This document shows positions 1 to 6,074 of a stretch of DNA of 8,568 nucleotides, one piece after another. A model generated the notes under the pieces. That model worked only from the letters and a program-made list of their open reading frames with translations. It was not told where the DNA came from and made no database searches. The stretch lies in assembly GCA_003448025.1 (NCBI GenBank), contig DLXL01000175.1, forward strand, positions 1 to 8,568, read 5' to 3'. A program made the position numbers and the translations under genes. Source of the DNA: Saprospirales bacterium (GTDB taxonomy: Bacteria; Bacteroidota; Bacteroidia; Chitinophagales; Saprospiraceae). Numbering within the stretch: position 1 is the first letter of the stretch; the number at the start of each line of letters is the position of its first letter.

Positions 1-540
1 GGATGGAATCTGGCCAGTTTCTTCCAATTGACATCTGTACACAAGATTGAGCGGCCCGGGAGCATTCGCAATTACTCCATTGGTTGGATGCATGGTATCA
101 AGTCGCGTTACCAAATATCCACCTTGCGAATGGCCGGCTAAAAAGATTTTTCCTACTGTAATGCCCAGTTCCTGACTCGCCTTGTTTTTTACCCACAACA
201 ATGCTGCTTCACTATGCAGGATATTGTCGCCCATCAACAGGTTTTCTTCCGGATAGGCAACACTGATGATCATCATATCTTTTCTGTCGAGGATATTCTT
301 GAACCCGTCCAGTGTGTTGTTGGCCGCTTCCAGGATTTTATTATCGAACATAACGGTACCGTGGAAGGTCAATAATACATCCACCTCATTCAGGGCCGGC
401 TTGTCAATCACGACATCAACGTTCACCTGGTTGTAGGTGATGCTTTTGGTGATCCGATAAGCCGTCGGAACAGCTGCTGGTTCTTCCTGCTCATGACAGG
501 CAAGAAACAACGCAGAAAGGAGTAATAGAATTCTGATCAT
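1..540 (-). CDS. Secreted alpha/beta-hydrolase lipoprotein, 3' end cut off by the window edge
   Basis: Read by hand on the minus strand as 180 uninterrupted codons from ATG at 540 to the window edge, with no stop, so the C-terminus is missing. The N-terminus MIRILLLLSALFLAC is a lipoprotein signal peptide with a lipobox ending at Cys15, followed by an acidic stretch (HEQEEP), so the mature protein is probably anchored in an envelope membrane. The fold is indicated by FHGT at residues 59-62 (oxyanion-hole type HG) and the nucleophile elbow GHSQGG at 136-141 with Ser138 as presumed nucleophile. The catalytic Asp and His would lie in the missing part. Esterase, lipase or peptidase activity cannot be separated. 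The 76-bp gap to the upstream lipoprotein gene on the same strand allows an operon. Hydrolase assignment is firm; substrate is unknown. Confidence 0.85.
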   Translation of the reverse strand, partial: MIRILLLLSALFLACHEQEEPAAVPTAYRITKSITYNQVNVDVVIDKPALNEVDVLLTFHGTVMFDNKILEAANNTLDGFKNILDRKDMMIISVAYPEENLLMGDNILHSEAALLWVKNKASQELGITVGKIFLAGHSQGGYLVTRLDTMHPTNGVIANAPGPLNLVYRCQLEETGQIPS

Positions 541-616
541 AGAAACCTGTTTGACGGCAAAGGGAACATGCTCTAAACGGCGCCCAACGTTATACTTTTT
601 ACTAGTATTCTCCGGT

Positions 617-1201
617 TTACATGCATTCCGTTTCAATATTGCCTACCTGAATCGGGCCTTTGCAAACCAGAAAATTTCCATATCCTTCAAAGAGAACAGG
701 GGCGCCTTGTGCACTAATTTGATAATACATCCGGTAGTATTGACCGGTTTGATACAACGCCGGATCAACGAAGAGATGAATGCTATTACCCGGGCCTATT
801 CTGACAGCCACTTTTTGTATCACGTTCAGTTCTTCATCTATCACGGCCAATTTCAGCTTAACAGGTTCGGAGTTGAAATCCTTTCCCACATGCACCAGCA
901 TGGCCCCACCCAAAGTGACCGGACATGGCGCAATCCCAAACGAATTAACAGTAGTTGGTGAAGTGCCTGCAAGACTTACCGTGTCACTAAAATTCAGGTA
1001 GCCTTTTTCTGTTTCTGTAAGGGTTATGTTTGTCCAGTCTTTGGATGTACTACAATTTCCATAGATACCCAAGTCTTGCCCTTGTTCGTCATAAAGTTTA
1101 ATACAGGAAAAATCCTCTGTCTGCGGCGGCTGGTCCTTTTTGCGGTCGCAGGCAGTGAAGAGGAGTAATCCAAGGAGAGAGAATGTGTAGTAGGTATGCA
1201 T
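617..1201 (-). CDS. Lipoprotein of unknown function
   Basis: A 194-residue protein that I do not recognise. Residues 1-18 (MHTYYTFSLLGLLLFTAC) form a short signal peptide with a lipobox and acylated Cys18, followed by a charged DRKKDQPPQTED linker. The mature part looks like a beta-rich extracytoplasmic domain with several cysteines (Cys33, Cys50, a Cys near 93, and two near the C-terminus), which could form disulfides. No catalytic motif was seen. It is the upstream neighbour of the alpha/beta-hydrolase lipoprotein on the same strand, 76 bp apart, so the two may be co-expressed. A composite repeat region lies just upstream of its start, and no clear -7 box is visible there. The start at 1201 is chosen because it gives a proper signal peptide. 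The gene is real on the strength of the signal peptide and open frame; function is not inferred. Confidence 0.8.
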   Translation of the reverse strand: MHTYYTFSLLGLLLFTACDRKKDQPPQTEDFSCIKLYDEQGQDLGIYGNCSTSKDWTNITLTETEKGYLNFSDTVSLAGTSPTTVNSFGIAPCPVTLGGAMLVHVGKDFNSEPVKLKLAVIDEELNVIQKVAVRIGPGNSIHLFVDPALYQTGQYYRMYYQISAQGAPVLFEGYGNFLVCKGPIQVGNIETECM

Positions 1202-1235
1202 TGTGTGTTATTGTTTGAAGTTTTTCTGTGGAATG

Positions 1236-1465
1236 TTTTCCCGCAGATTTCCCGCAGAGTTGTGCGGAATGTTTTTCCCGCAGATTACGCGGATTTCCCG
1301 CAGATTACGCAGATTGCGCAGATTTCCCGCAGATTTCGCAGAGGGGTTCGGCTTGATGTCTCACGTGACAATGCTGCCGCAGGCAGCATGAAAAATCCGC
1401 GTCATCCGCGTCATCCGCGTTCCTGATCTCATCCGCGTTCCAACCCGCGTTCCAACCCGCGTTCA
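1236..1465. repeat. Composite intergenic repeat: CCGCAGATT arm, central hairpin, CCGCGTCAT / CCGCGTTCCAAC arm
   Basis: The left arm (about 1236-1344) is built of degenerate units such as TTTCCCGCAGATT and ACGCAGATT, and includes two copies of GGAATGTTTT(T)CCCGCAGATT about 36 bp apart. The right arm has three ATCCGCGTC-type 9-bp units (1395-1421) and then 12-bp units CCGCGTTCCAAC (1433-1444, 1445-1456) with a partial third copy (1457-1465). That third copy contains the stop codon of the downstream-coordinate TPR membrane gene (TCA at 1463-1465). The arms are partly inverted relative to each other: ACGCGGATTT at 1287-1296 matches the reverse complement of the right-arm unit. Similar tracts are, to my knowledge, common between genes in Bacteroidota. 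It separates the TPR gene from the next lipoprotein gene and has no convincing coding content. Confidence 0.85.
1371..1389. repeat. Short perfect hairpin inside the composite repeat
   Basis: ATGCTGCC at 1371-1378 is the exact reverse complement of GGCAGCAT at 1382-1389, giving an 8-bp stem with a 3-base loop. The separate palindrome TCACGTGA lies just upstream at 1361-1368. Neither strand has a run of T after the stem, so this is not a classical intrinsic terminator, although it could still slow or protect transcripts from the TPR gene. Confidence 0.6.
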
Positions 1466-3421
1466 CCGGCCCATGGCGGCTTTCATGCGTGCCAATAGTC
1501 CTGCTGCACGTTGGTTCTGTGGCATGATGCTGACTGATTTTTCAGCGTCTGCCAGGCCACCTGCCTGATTGCCGTTGTTAAAACGTGAAACGGCCCGCTC
1601 CAGGTATGCGTCAGAATAACGTTGATTTTCTTCAGGTGTGCGACGTGATTGTTTTTCCTGCGTAGCAATCACTTCATTAAGTATTTTTTCTGCCTCAGCA
1701 TACCTTTTCAGGTTATTGTAGGCAGTGCCTTTCATCTGTTTGAATTGCAAAGCCTTATGTGGCGCAAGAGCAATGGCCGTGTCCAGATCCGCAAGGGTAC
1801 GCTCCGGATTTACCAGCAGGGCGGTAAATGCCCGGTTGAAATAAGTATCCGCATTGCCCGGATTGAGCGCAATGGATTGGTCGTAGAGCGAAAATGCCCG
1901 ATCGCGAAGGCTTCGCTGGGAGCTGGAATCTTTGGCCGTTGAGGCTTTAATAGCAATGCAATTGGCCAGGGCACTATATACATTGGGCCGTGTACATCCG
2001 TCGGCAATCGCACGTTCCAGCATTTGTTCGGCTTCAGGCACACGGTTTTCTTTGCCATACCAGTTTGCCAGCGATTCCATGGCCTGATCTTCCAGCGGGT
2101 AATATTTCAGCACTTGCTGCCAAAGGGTTTCGGAATTTTTCCAGGTGGCTGTCTGAGTTTTGCTCAGCCAAAGGCACCAGGCTGCAAACAGCGCCAACAC
2201 GCCCCACCAGGCATTGCGCAGCCCTGGTTTGTTTTGCAATACATATACCTCAACCGCATAAGTGAGCATAAAAAATAATCCGGCTGATGGGAGGTAGAAA
2301 TAGCGGTCGGCCATGATCACCACACCTACAGAAATAAACTGAAGGACCAGCAACACGGTGGCCAATATCCATCCAAAACCAAAGGCAAATACCCGTGTTT
2401 TGCGCATGCTCCAAATGGCCAGTCCAATGGTAGCCAGGAAGAAAATGGCTCCACCAATGAATTCCGGACCTTTCAGGCCTACCTCGGTAGGATACGGGTA
2501 AAAAGTGCATAATCGCAAAGGCAACAGCGTTTTGACAAAATACATCATGTAGCCATAGCCGGCAAACAGGATCTTTTTATCGAACCCGAAAACGGAAGAA
2601 AGCGCCTTGGTTTTGTCGCCCGGAAGTGTGAGCATGCCATAAAAATCACCGCCTTTTTGTACATTTAGTGCAATCAAACCAAACAGCAGCGACAAGGCGA
2701 ACATGGGCAGTTTTTCAACGATCCAGGAGGCATCGAATTTCCGACCCTTCCAATAGTCCAACAGCATACAAACCAATGGGAATACCACGGCTACGCCTTT
2801 GGAAAGACAGGAAAGCAACATCCAAACAATTGCCATCCACAACTTGCTTTTATGTTGTGTATTCAGGTATTGCCAGTAGGAAATGAGGCCTGCCAGGAAG
2901 AAAAATACATACAGAACATCTTTGCGCTCGGATACCCAAACCACCGATTCGGCACGTAAGGGGTGGATGGCAAAGAGCAGGGCGGTGAAAATGGCTACAG
3001 ACCGGTATTTACGATCAGTGAGCAGCCAAACCAGCCAACATAGCAAGGACGCACTGCCCCAGTGCAGGAGCACATTGACAACGATAAAGGATTTGGCGCC
3101 GGTACCAAACATGGCTGAGTTCAGCCACAACGACCACATAGTGAGCGGGTGGTAATTGAGCGATACCACCTGTGTGGCGAATGCCTTGAAATTGGCCCCG
3201 GTGGCGTTCAATACCATGGGGTTTTCGTATACGTACACATGGTCGTCCCACGACACAAAATCATGTGCAAAAGCGCCACCAAATGCAGCCAAAATAGCTG
3301 CTAATAGGCCGCCCGCAGTGAGCATGAACCAGTTTTGCAAATGCCAGGGTTGTGCAGGTGCGGCGGCGGTTTTGGCGGGTTTAGGGCTGGAGCCGGATGG
3401 CGTTTGTTTTTTCTTCGACAT
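1463..3421 (-). CDS. TMTC-like polytopic membrane protein with C-terminal TPR repeats (GT-C glycosyltransferase-like)
   Basis: The 652-residue protein has three parts. A Lys/Pro/Ala-rich cytoplasmic tail (1-26) precedes a polytopic membrane region (about 30-420), which is followed by a soluble TPR region (about 430-645). Hallmarks are FVSWDD at 55-60, with the acidic pair expected in the first periplasmic loop of GT-C enzymes, then HPLRAESVVWVSERKDVL at 153-170, and DRYFYLPSAG at 372-381. These correspond to the motifs of eukaryotic TMTC O-mannosyltransferases and their bacterial relatives. TPR-like helices include residues 505-552 and 560-590. A role as a polyprenyl-phosphate-sugar-dependent glycosyltransferase is inferred from family resemblance; donor and acceptor are unknown. 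The start at 3421 gives the basic tail directly before the first membrane helix. Its stop codon lies in a repeat unit, and upstream lies the remnant of a truncated gene. Confidence 0.85.
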   Translation of the reverse strand: MSKKKQTPSGSSPKPAKTAAAPAQPWHLQNWFMLTAGGLLAAILAAFGGAFAHDFVSWDDHVYVYENPMVLNATGANFKAFATQVVSLNYHPLTMWSLWLNSAMFGTGAKSFIVVNVLLHWGSASLLCWLVWLLTDRKYRSVAIFTALLFAIHPLRAESVVWVSERKDVLYVFFFLAGLISYWQYLNTQHKSKLWMAIVWMLLSCLSKGVAVVFPLVCMLLDYWKGRKFDASWIVEKLPMFALSLLFGLIALNVQKGGDFYGMLTLPGDKTKALSSVFGFDKKILFAGYGYMMYFVKTLLPLRLCTFYPYPTEVGLKGPEFIGGAIFFLATIGLAIWSMRKTRVFAFGFGWILATVLLVLQFISVGVVIMADRYFYLPSAGLFFMLTYAVEVYVLQNKPGLRNAWWGVLALFAAWCLWLSKTQTATWKNSETLWQQVLKYYPLEDQAMESLANWYGKENRVPEAEQMLERAIADGCTRPNVYSALANCIAIKASTAKDSSSQRSLRDRAFSLYDQSIALNPGNADTYFNRAFTALLVNPERTLADLDTAIALAPHKALQFKQMKGTAYNNLKRYAEAEKILNEVIATQEKQSRRTPEENQRYSDAYLERAVSRFNNGNQAGGLADAEKSVSIMPQNQRAAGLLARMKAAMGR

Positions 3422-3485
3422 GGTTGTTCACAGCGGATTTGGTCGCAAAATCCGGGACCAAGATAGCGAAGAGCAGGAAAATTGA

Positions 3486-3563
3486 CTAGGCGAAGGCTTT
3501 TTCCCCCAGGCTTTTGTAGTATTCCAGTTGTTTGATGGCGCTTTCCAGATAGTTTGTTTTCAT
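3486..3563 (-). pseudogene. 25-codon N-terminal remnant of a DinB-like DUF1572 gene
   Basis: The frame starts with ATG at 3563 and ends with TAG at 3486. It encodes MKTNYLESAIKQLEYY followed by KSLGEKAFA. This closely resembles, from memory, the first helix of DUF1572/DinB-like proteins (YLxSxIKQFEYYKxLGEKTFAQL), which normally run to roughly 150 residues or more. The stop sits where the family usually has Gln, so a CAG-to-TAG change could have started the decay, but no continuation of the family is readable in any minus-strand frame beyond it. The rest is therefore deleted. The start codon overlaps the stop of the thioesterase as ATGA, and AAGG lies 2 bases before it, suggesting translational coupling in the ancestor. 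It could still be translated as a short peptide. The family match is by recall and unverified. Confidence 0.6.
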
Positions 3564-4051
3564 ACCTTAACTCTGAGTTGTTTGATTCTTTCTTCAAAAC
3601 CAATGTCAGTGGGTAAAGGATCAACCACTGAAGAAAATAATGACAAAAATTCTTCCGAATGGGTGTGACTGCGCATGGTTCGCAAATTAAAATGTGCCAG
3701 CCGGGTCCACATCAGGGTTTTCAACACGGTTTTATCCTGATTCCACATCAGGGCTTCAATCTGAATAATCCGATCGGTGAAAGAAAGCATGCGGGTTTGA
3801 ATGCATACTTCCTCCATCAGCATAGCTGGCGCCAGGTAAGCTATTTGATGCTGTGCAATGACCCAGGCTAGTCCGGTTTCCCGGGCTATTTTATGGGAAT
3901 CAAACTGGTAAGCATCCAGGATCTGGTCTTCCCGTGCATTGATGATATAATCCAGGTAACGGGAGTTGTTCAGATGGTTGAAAGGATCGCAATCCGGGAA
4001 ACGGATTTTGGCGGTACTTTCGAGGAGTTTGGGAAGAGGTAGGTGAGACAT
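3560..4051 (-). CDS. Hotdog-fold acyl-CoA thioesterase (4HBT / YbgC-FadM type)
   Basis: The 163-residue length suits a single hotdog domain. The N-terminal signature RFPDCDPFNHLNNSRYLDY (17-35) matches the 4-hydroxybenzoyl-CoA thioesterase superfamily. Asp22 is the likely catalytic acid, followed by HLNN and the long central helix to about residue 48. WVIAQHQIAYLAPAMLMEEV (63-82) is the typical second strand region. Members hydrolyse acyl-CoA or acyl-ACP thioesters in the cytoplasm, usually as oligomers; the chain-length preference here is unknown. The ATG at 4051 gives the expected distance to the motif. The 3' end overlaps the ATG of the truncated DUF1572 remnant by four bases. Upstream lie a 9-bp tandem array and a palindrome identical at its core to the one before tetR, so repression by the neighbouring TetR protein is likely. 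Confidence 0.85.
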   Translation of the reverse strand: MSHLPLPKLLESTAKIRFPDCDPFNHLNNSRYLDYIINAREDQILDAYQFDSHKIARETGLAWVIAQHQIAYLAPAMLMEEVCIQTRMLSFTDRIIQIEALMWNQDKTVLKTLMWTRLAHFNLRTMRSHTHSEEFLSLFSSVVDPLPTDIGFEERIKQLRVKV

Positions 4052-4068
4052 GGGATGTTGTTGATGGG

Positions 4069-4200
4069 TTTGTGGGGTTTATGAAGTTTATGGGGTTTAT
4101 GAAGTTTATGAAGTTTATGAAGTTTATGAAGTTTATGAAGTTTATGAAGTTTATGAAGTTTATGAAGTTTATAGGGTTTATGAAGTTTATAGGGTTTATG
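4069..4200. repeat. 9-bp tandem repeat array, consensus TTTATGAAG, about 14.7 units
   Basis: Ten exact TTTATGAAG units start at 4078, 4096, 4105, 4114, 4123, 4132, 4141, 4150, 4159 and 4177. Variants are TTTGTGGGG (4069), TTTATGGGG (4087) and TTTATAGGG (4168, 4186), with a partial TTTATG at 4195. Variants cluster at the two ends and the identical units lie in the middle, as expected for slippage-driven expansion. The array fills nearly all the space between the palindrome at 4203 and the thioesterase start at 4051, so it would lie in the promoter or the leader of that gene. Unit length is a multiple of three, but no gene frame runs through it. Confidence 0.97.
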
Positions 4201-4202
4201 AT

Positions 4203-4220
4203 ATATACCGATCGGTATAT
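4203..4220. promoter_or_regulatory. Probable TetR operator 2 (thioesterase side)
   Basis: An 18-bp perfect palindrome, ATATACCGATCGGTATAT, lies 16 bp beyond the tetR stop and about 150 bp upstream of the thioesterase start. Its 14-bp core ATACCGATCGGTAT is identical to the core of the palindrome at 4857-4878. Two identical palindromes flanking a TetR gene is the usual signature of its own operators. Binding is inferred, not shown. Confidence 0.75.
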
Positions 4221-4236
4221 TTTTGGGTAAAAAATT

Positions 4237-4833
4237 TTAAGGTTTTAAGTCCAGGATGATTTGGTGGAGGTAATCCATGGTAATATGCAATGGTTCGTTT
4301 TGACCGGTAACTTTGGCTTGCATGACGGCGCCTTCTATGAGCGACATCAGGATGATGGCAAAAGCGGCAACATTGGTATCGGGTTTGATCTCGTTGCGTT
4401 CAATCCCTTTTTGAATGAGCTGTTCCACGGAGTTTTTCCAAAAAAGGAGGGCATTGGCAGCTTTTTCCTTTAGTAATGGATGGGTATCATCTGCTTCGGT
4501 GGAAGTATTCAATATGGGGCACCCGGCTTTGAGTAAAGGCAGGGTCAGGAAGTTCCGGTAAGTGTCTGGGTAAACGAGTAATTTTTCGATGATGGTTTCG
4601 CGGGACGACATTTCGGTTTTCAGGAAATGAATCACATGGCTGAAGTTGAAATCAAATGCTGCCAGCGCCACCTCGTCCTTGTTTTCAAAATTTCCATAAA
4701 TGCTCCCTTTGGAAAGACCGGTAGCCTCCATCAGATCGTTGATGGATGTACCTGCATAACCCTTGGTGTTGAACACCGGAGCTGTTTTTTCTACAATGTA
4801 TTGCCGGGTGCGTTCTGCTTTGGATAACAACAT
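4237..4833 (-). CDS. TetR/AcrR-family transcriptional repressor
   Basis: The 198-residue protein has the standard TetR length. Residues 7-53 form the DNA-binding domain: helix 1 ERTRQYIVEKTAPVFNTKGY, then the helix-turn-helix GTSINDLMEATGLSKGSIYGNF (split here between residues 28 and 49) and NKDEVALAAF. The all-helical ligand domain follows, with LLKAGCPILNTSTEADD (100-116), a motif I know from several TetR subfamilies of this C-terminal type. Such proteins bind DNA as dimers and release it on binding a small molecule; the ligand here is unknown, and an acyl-CoA or a xenobiotic are both open. Identical palindromes on either side indicate autoregulation and control of the thioesterase downstream on the same strand. 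The ATG at 4833 sits 8 bases after a good -7 box. Confidence 0.93.
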   Translation of the reverse strand: MLLSKAERTRQYIVEKTAPVFNTKGYAGTSINDLMEATGLSKGSIYGNFENKDEVALAAFDFNFSHVIHFLKTEMSSRETIIEKLLVYPDTYRNFLTLPLLKAGCPILNTSTEADDTHPLLKEKAANALLFWKNSVEQLIQKGIERNEIKPDTNVAAFAIILMSLIEGAVMQAKVTGQNEPLHITMDYLHQIILDLKP

Positions 4834-4841
4834 AGCTGGAG

Positions 4842-4849
4842 CAAAGGTA
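4842..4849 (-). promoter_or_regulatory. tetR -7 box, TACCTTTG
   Basis: On the minus strand, TACCTTTG is an exact match to the Bacteroidota -7 consensus TAnnTTTG. It ends 8 bases before the tetR ATG, so the leader would be only a few bases. No clear TTG -33 box is visible; that position is occupied by the palindrome at 4857-4878, whose occupation would block polymerase. Confidence 0.65.
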
Positions 4850-4856
4850 GGATAAT

Positions 4857-4878
4857 AAAAATACCGATCGGTATTTTT
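4857..4878. promoter_or_regulatory. Probable TetR operator 1 (tetR promoter)
   Basis: A 22-bp perfect palindrome has the core ATACCGATCGGTAT flanked by A4 and T4. It begins 7 bp upstream of the tetR -7 box and covers the -33 region, fitting autorepression. Its last base is the first base (in window coordinates) of the hemW stop codon, so hemW ends inside the operator edge. Confidence 0.8.
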
Positions 4879-5996
4879 TAAAAAAATAATTCCATAGCGA
4901 TCCGGTCGGCCAGAAGTTTACCGGAATTGGTTAACTTGAAAAAGGAGCCTTCCCGCAGCAGATCGCCGGAATACAGGAAGCTCTGTGCATTTTTTTCAAA
5001 ATGCGCCCTGAATCCCATGGCCTGTATGCGTTCCAGGTCGGTGCCCCACATGGTGCGCAGGGAAGTCATCACATATTCGTTGTAGCGTTGCTCCGGAGTG
5101 AGTATTTCCTGCTCAAAAGGCACACGTCCTTCTTCCAAGGCCTTGATATACAGCGCATTGTTGGCGATATTCCATTGTCGGGCTGTACCGTTGTACGTAT
5201 GTGCGGAGGGTCCAATACCCAGGTATGGTTCGTTGCGCCAGTAATTGGTGTTGTGTCGGGCATACCGGCCGGGCAGGGCAAAATTGGATATTTCGTAGTG
5301 TTCGTAACCATGTGCAGCAGCGGCTTCGAGGAGCATGTTGAACTGGGTTGCTGCCCGTGCCTCATCCACTGGCGGTTGTTGTCCACGCCGTACAAAGGTG
5401 CCCAGGGCCGTGCCGTCTTCCACGGTCAGACAATAGCAGGACAGGTGCGGAATATTATAGGCAAAAGCGATGCGCAGGTTTTCGGCCCATTGTTCGTGGG
5501 AAGTAGTGGGAGAACCATAAATCAGGTCGATGGTGAGGTCGCGAAATCCGGCGGCCAGGGCGTAGTCCAGGCATTCACGTGCATGTGCGGCTGTGTGTGC
5601 GCGATGCATCCAGCGCAGGTCTTCTTCAGCAAAAGACTGAATGCCTATACTCAGTCGGTTTACGGGTGTGTATTGCCTGAGCTCTGTCAGTTTTTCCACC
5701 GTTAAGTCGTCTGGATTGGCTTCCAGGGTAATTTCTGCATCGGGTGAAACGCGGTGCAGCCGGTGAATTTGGTCAAAAATCTGCACCAGCTCAGAGGTAT
5801 CCAGCAGGGAGGGGGTGCCGCCGCCGAAATAAATGGAACCGAGTTCGGCGCCGTTGAGAAAGTGCTGCTGGATTTCCAGTTCTTTCAGGATAGCCTGCAC
5901 CATTTTTCCTTTTTGCCGAAGAGAGGTGGAAAAATGGAAATTGCAGTAGTGACAAGCCTGCTTGCAAAACGGGATATGGAGGTAGAGTCCTGGCAT
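4878..5996 (-). CDS. hemW: HemW, radical-SAM heme chaperone (formerly HemN-like)
   Basis: The radical-SAM domain is recognised by CKQACHYC, the CxxxCxxC cluster ligands. It is followed by Asn-Phe instead of the extra Cys of true HemN, which favours HemW. Next come YFGGGTPS, EANPDD, RLSIGIQSF and DLIYGSP, then a C-terminal HemN_C-like winged-helix region ending in SGKLLADRIAMELFF. The known family role is cytoplasmic, SAM- and 4Fe-4S-dependent binding and delivery of heme, not coproporphyrinogen oxidation. I place the start at 5996 (MPGLYLHIPFC, 372 aa) because the family typically begins 8-10 residues before the first Cys. An in-frame ATG at 6017 would add MAIPLPS, and a -7-like box lies within that stretch. 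It ends 44 bp before tetR and diverges from the response regulator gene. Confidence 0.93.
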   Translation of the reverse strand: MPGLYLHIPFCKQACHYCNFHFSTSLRQKGKMVQAILKELEIQQHFLNGAELGSIYFGGGTPSLLDTSELVQIFDQIHRLHRVSPDAEITLEANPDDLTVEKLTELRQYTPVNRLSIGIQSFAEEDLRWMHRAHTAAHARECLDYALAAGFRDLTIDLIYGSPTTSHEQWAENLRIAFAYNIPHLSCYCLTVEDGTALGTFVRRGQQPPVDEARAATQFNMLLEAAAAHGYEHYEISNFALPGRYARHNTNYWRNEPYLGIGPSAHTYNGTARQWNIANNALYIKALEEGRVPFEQEILTPEQRYNEYVMTSLRTMWGTDLERIQAMGFRAHFEKNAQSFLYSGDLLREGSFFKLTNSGKLLADRIAMELFF

Positions 5997-6002
5997 TGAT
6001 GG

Positions 6003-6010
6003 TAAAGGTA
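6003..6010 (-). promoter_or_regulatory. Possible hemW -7 box, TACCTTTA
   Basis: The minus-strand TACCTTTA matches TAnnTTTG except for the last base and ends 6 bases before the ATG at 5996. Its spacing resembles the tetR and response-regulator boxes. If real, it excludes the longer start at 6017, which would lie upstream of the transcription start. Weak on its own. Confidence 0.35.
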
Positions 6011-6062
6011 TGGCCATTTTGGGCTTTGTGCCTTAGTCTCACATCTTTCCGTCTTCAATACG

Positions 6063-6070
6063 TATCTTTG
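6063..6070 (+). promoter_or_regulatory. Response-regulator -7 box, TATCTTTG
   Basis: Exact match to TAnnTTTG, four bases before the ATG at 6075. With the usual distance to the transcription start, the mRNA would begin at or very near the start codon, giving a leaderless or nearly leaderless message. No clear -33 TTG at the standard spacing. Confidence 0.65.
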
Positions 6071-6074
6071 CATC

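Noticed and set aside
551..961. 136-codon open frame on the plus strand
   Set aside because: It is antisense to the lipoprotein at 617-1201, which has a clear signal peptide and lipobox; the plus-strand frame has no such support.
1371..1389. Intrinsic terminator for the TPR membrane gene
   Set aside because: The stem is only 8 bp, and no T-run follows on the minus strand; the T-run there precedes the stem. It is reported only as a hairpin.
1196..1426. Overlapping plus-strand open frames rich in RRF/RHP repeats
   Set aside because: They are translations of the CCGCAGATT/CCGCGTCAT repeat, so the apparent peptide repeats are not evidence of a protein.
3301..3624. 107-codon minus-strand frame running through the DUF1572 remnant and the start of the TPR gene
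   Set aside because: It is out of frame with both supported readings and its sequence shows no continuation of the DUF1572 family.
4069..4200. CRISPR array
   Set aside because: The repeats are 9 bp, directly adjacent and without unique spacers, and no cas genes are present.
4069..4200. Multiple -7 boxes created by the repeat on the minus strand (TAAACTTC)
   Set aside because: The match to TAnnTTTG fails at two of six fixed positions, including the final G, so the similarity is too weak to call promoters.
5001..5705. 234-codon open frame on the plus strand
   Set aside because: It lies wholly antisense to the well-supported hemW gene and the translation shows no recognisable domain; it is a by-product of hemW codon use.
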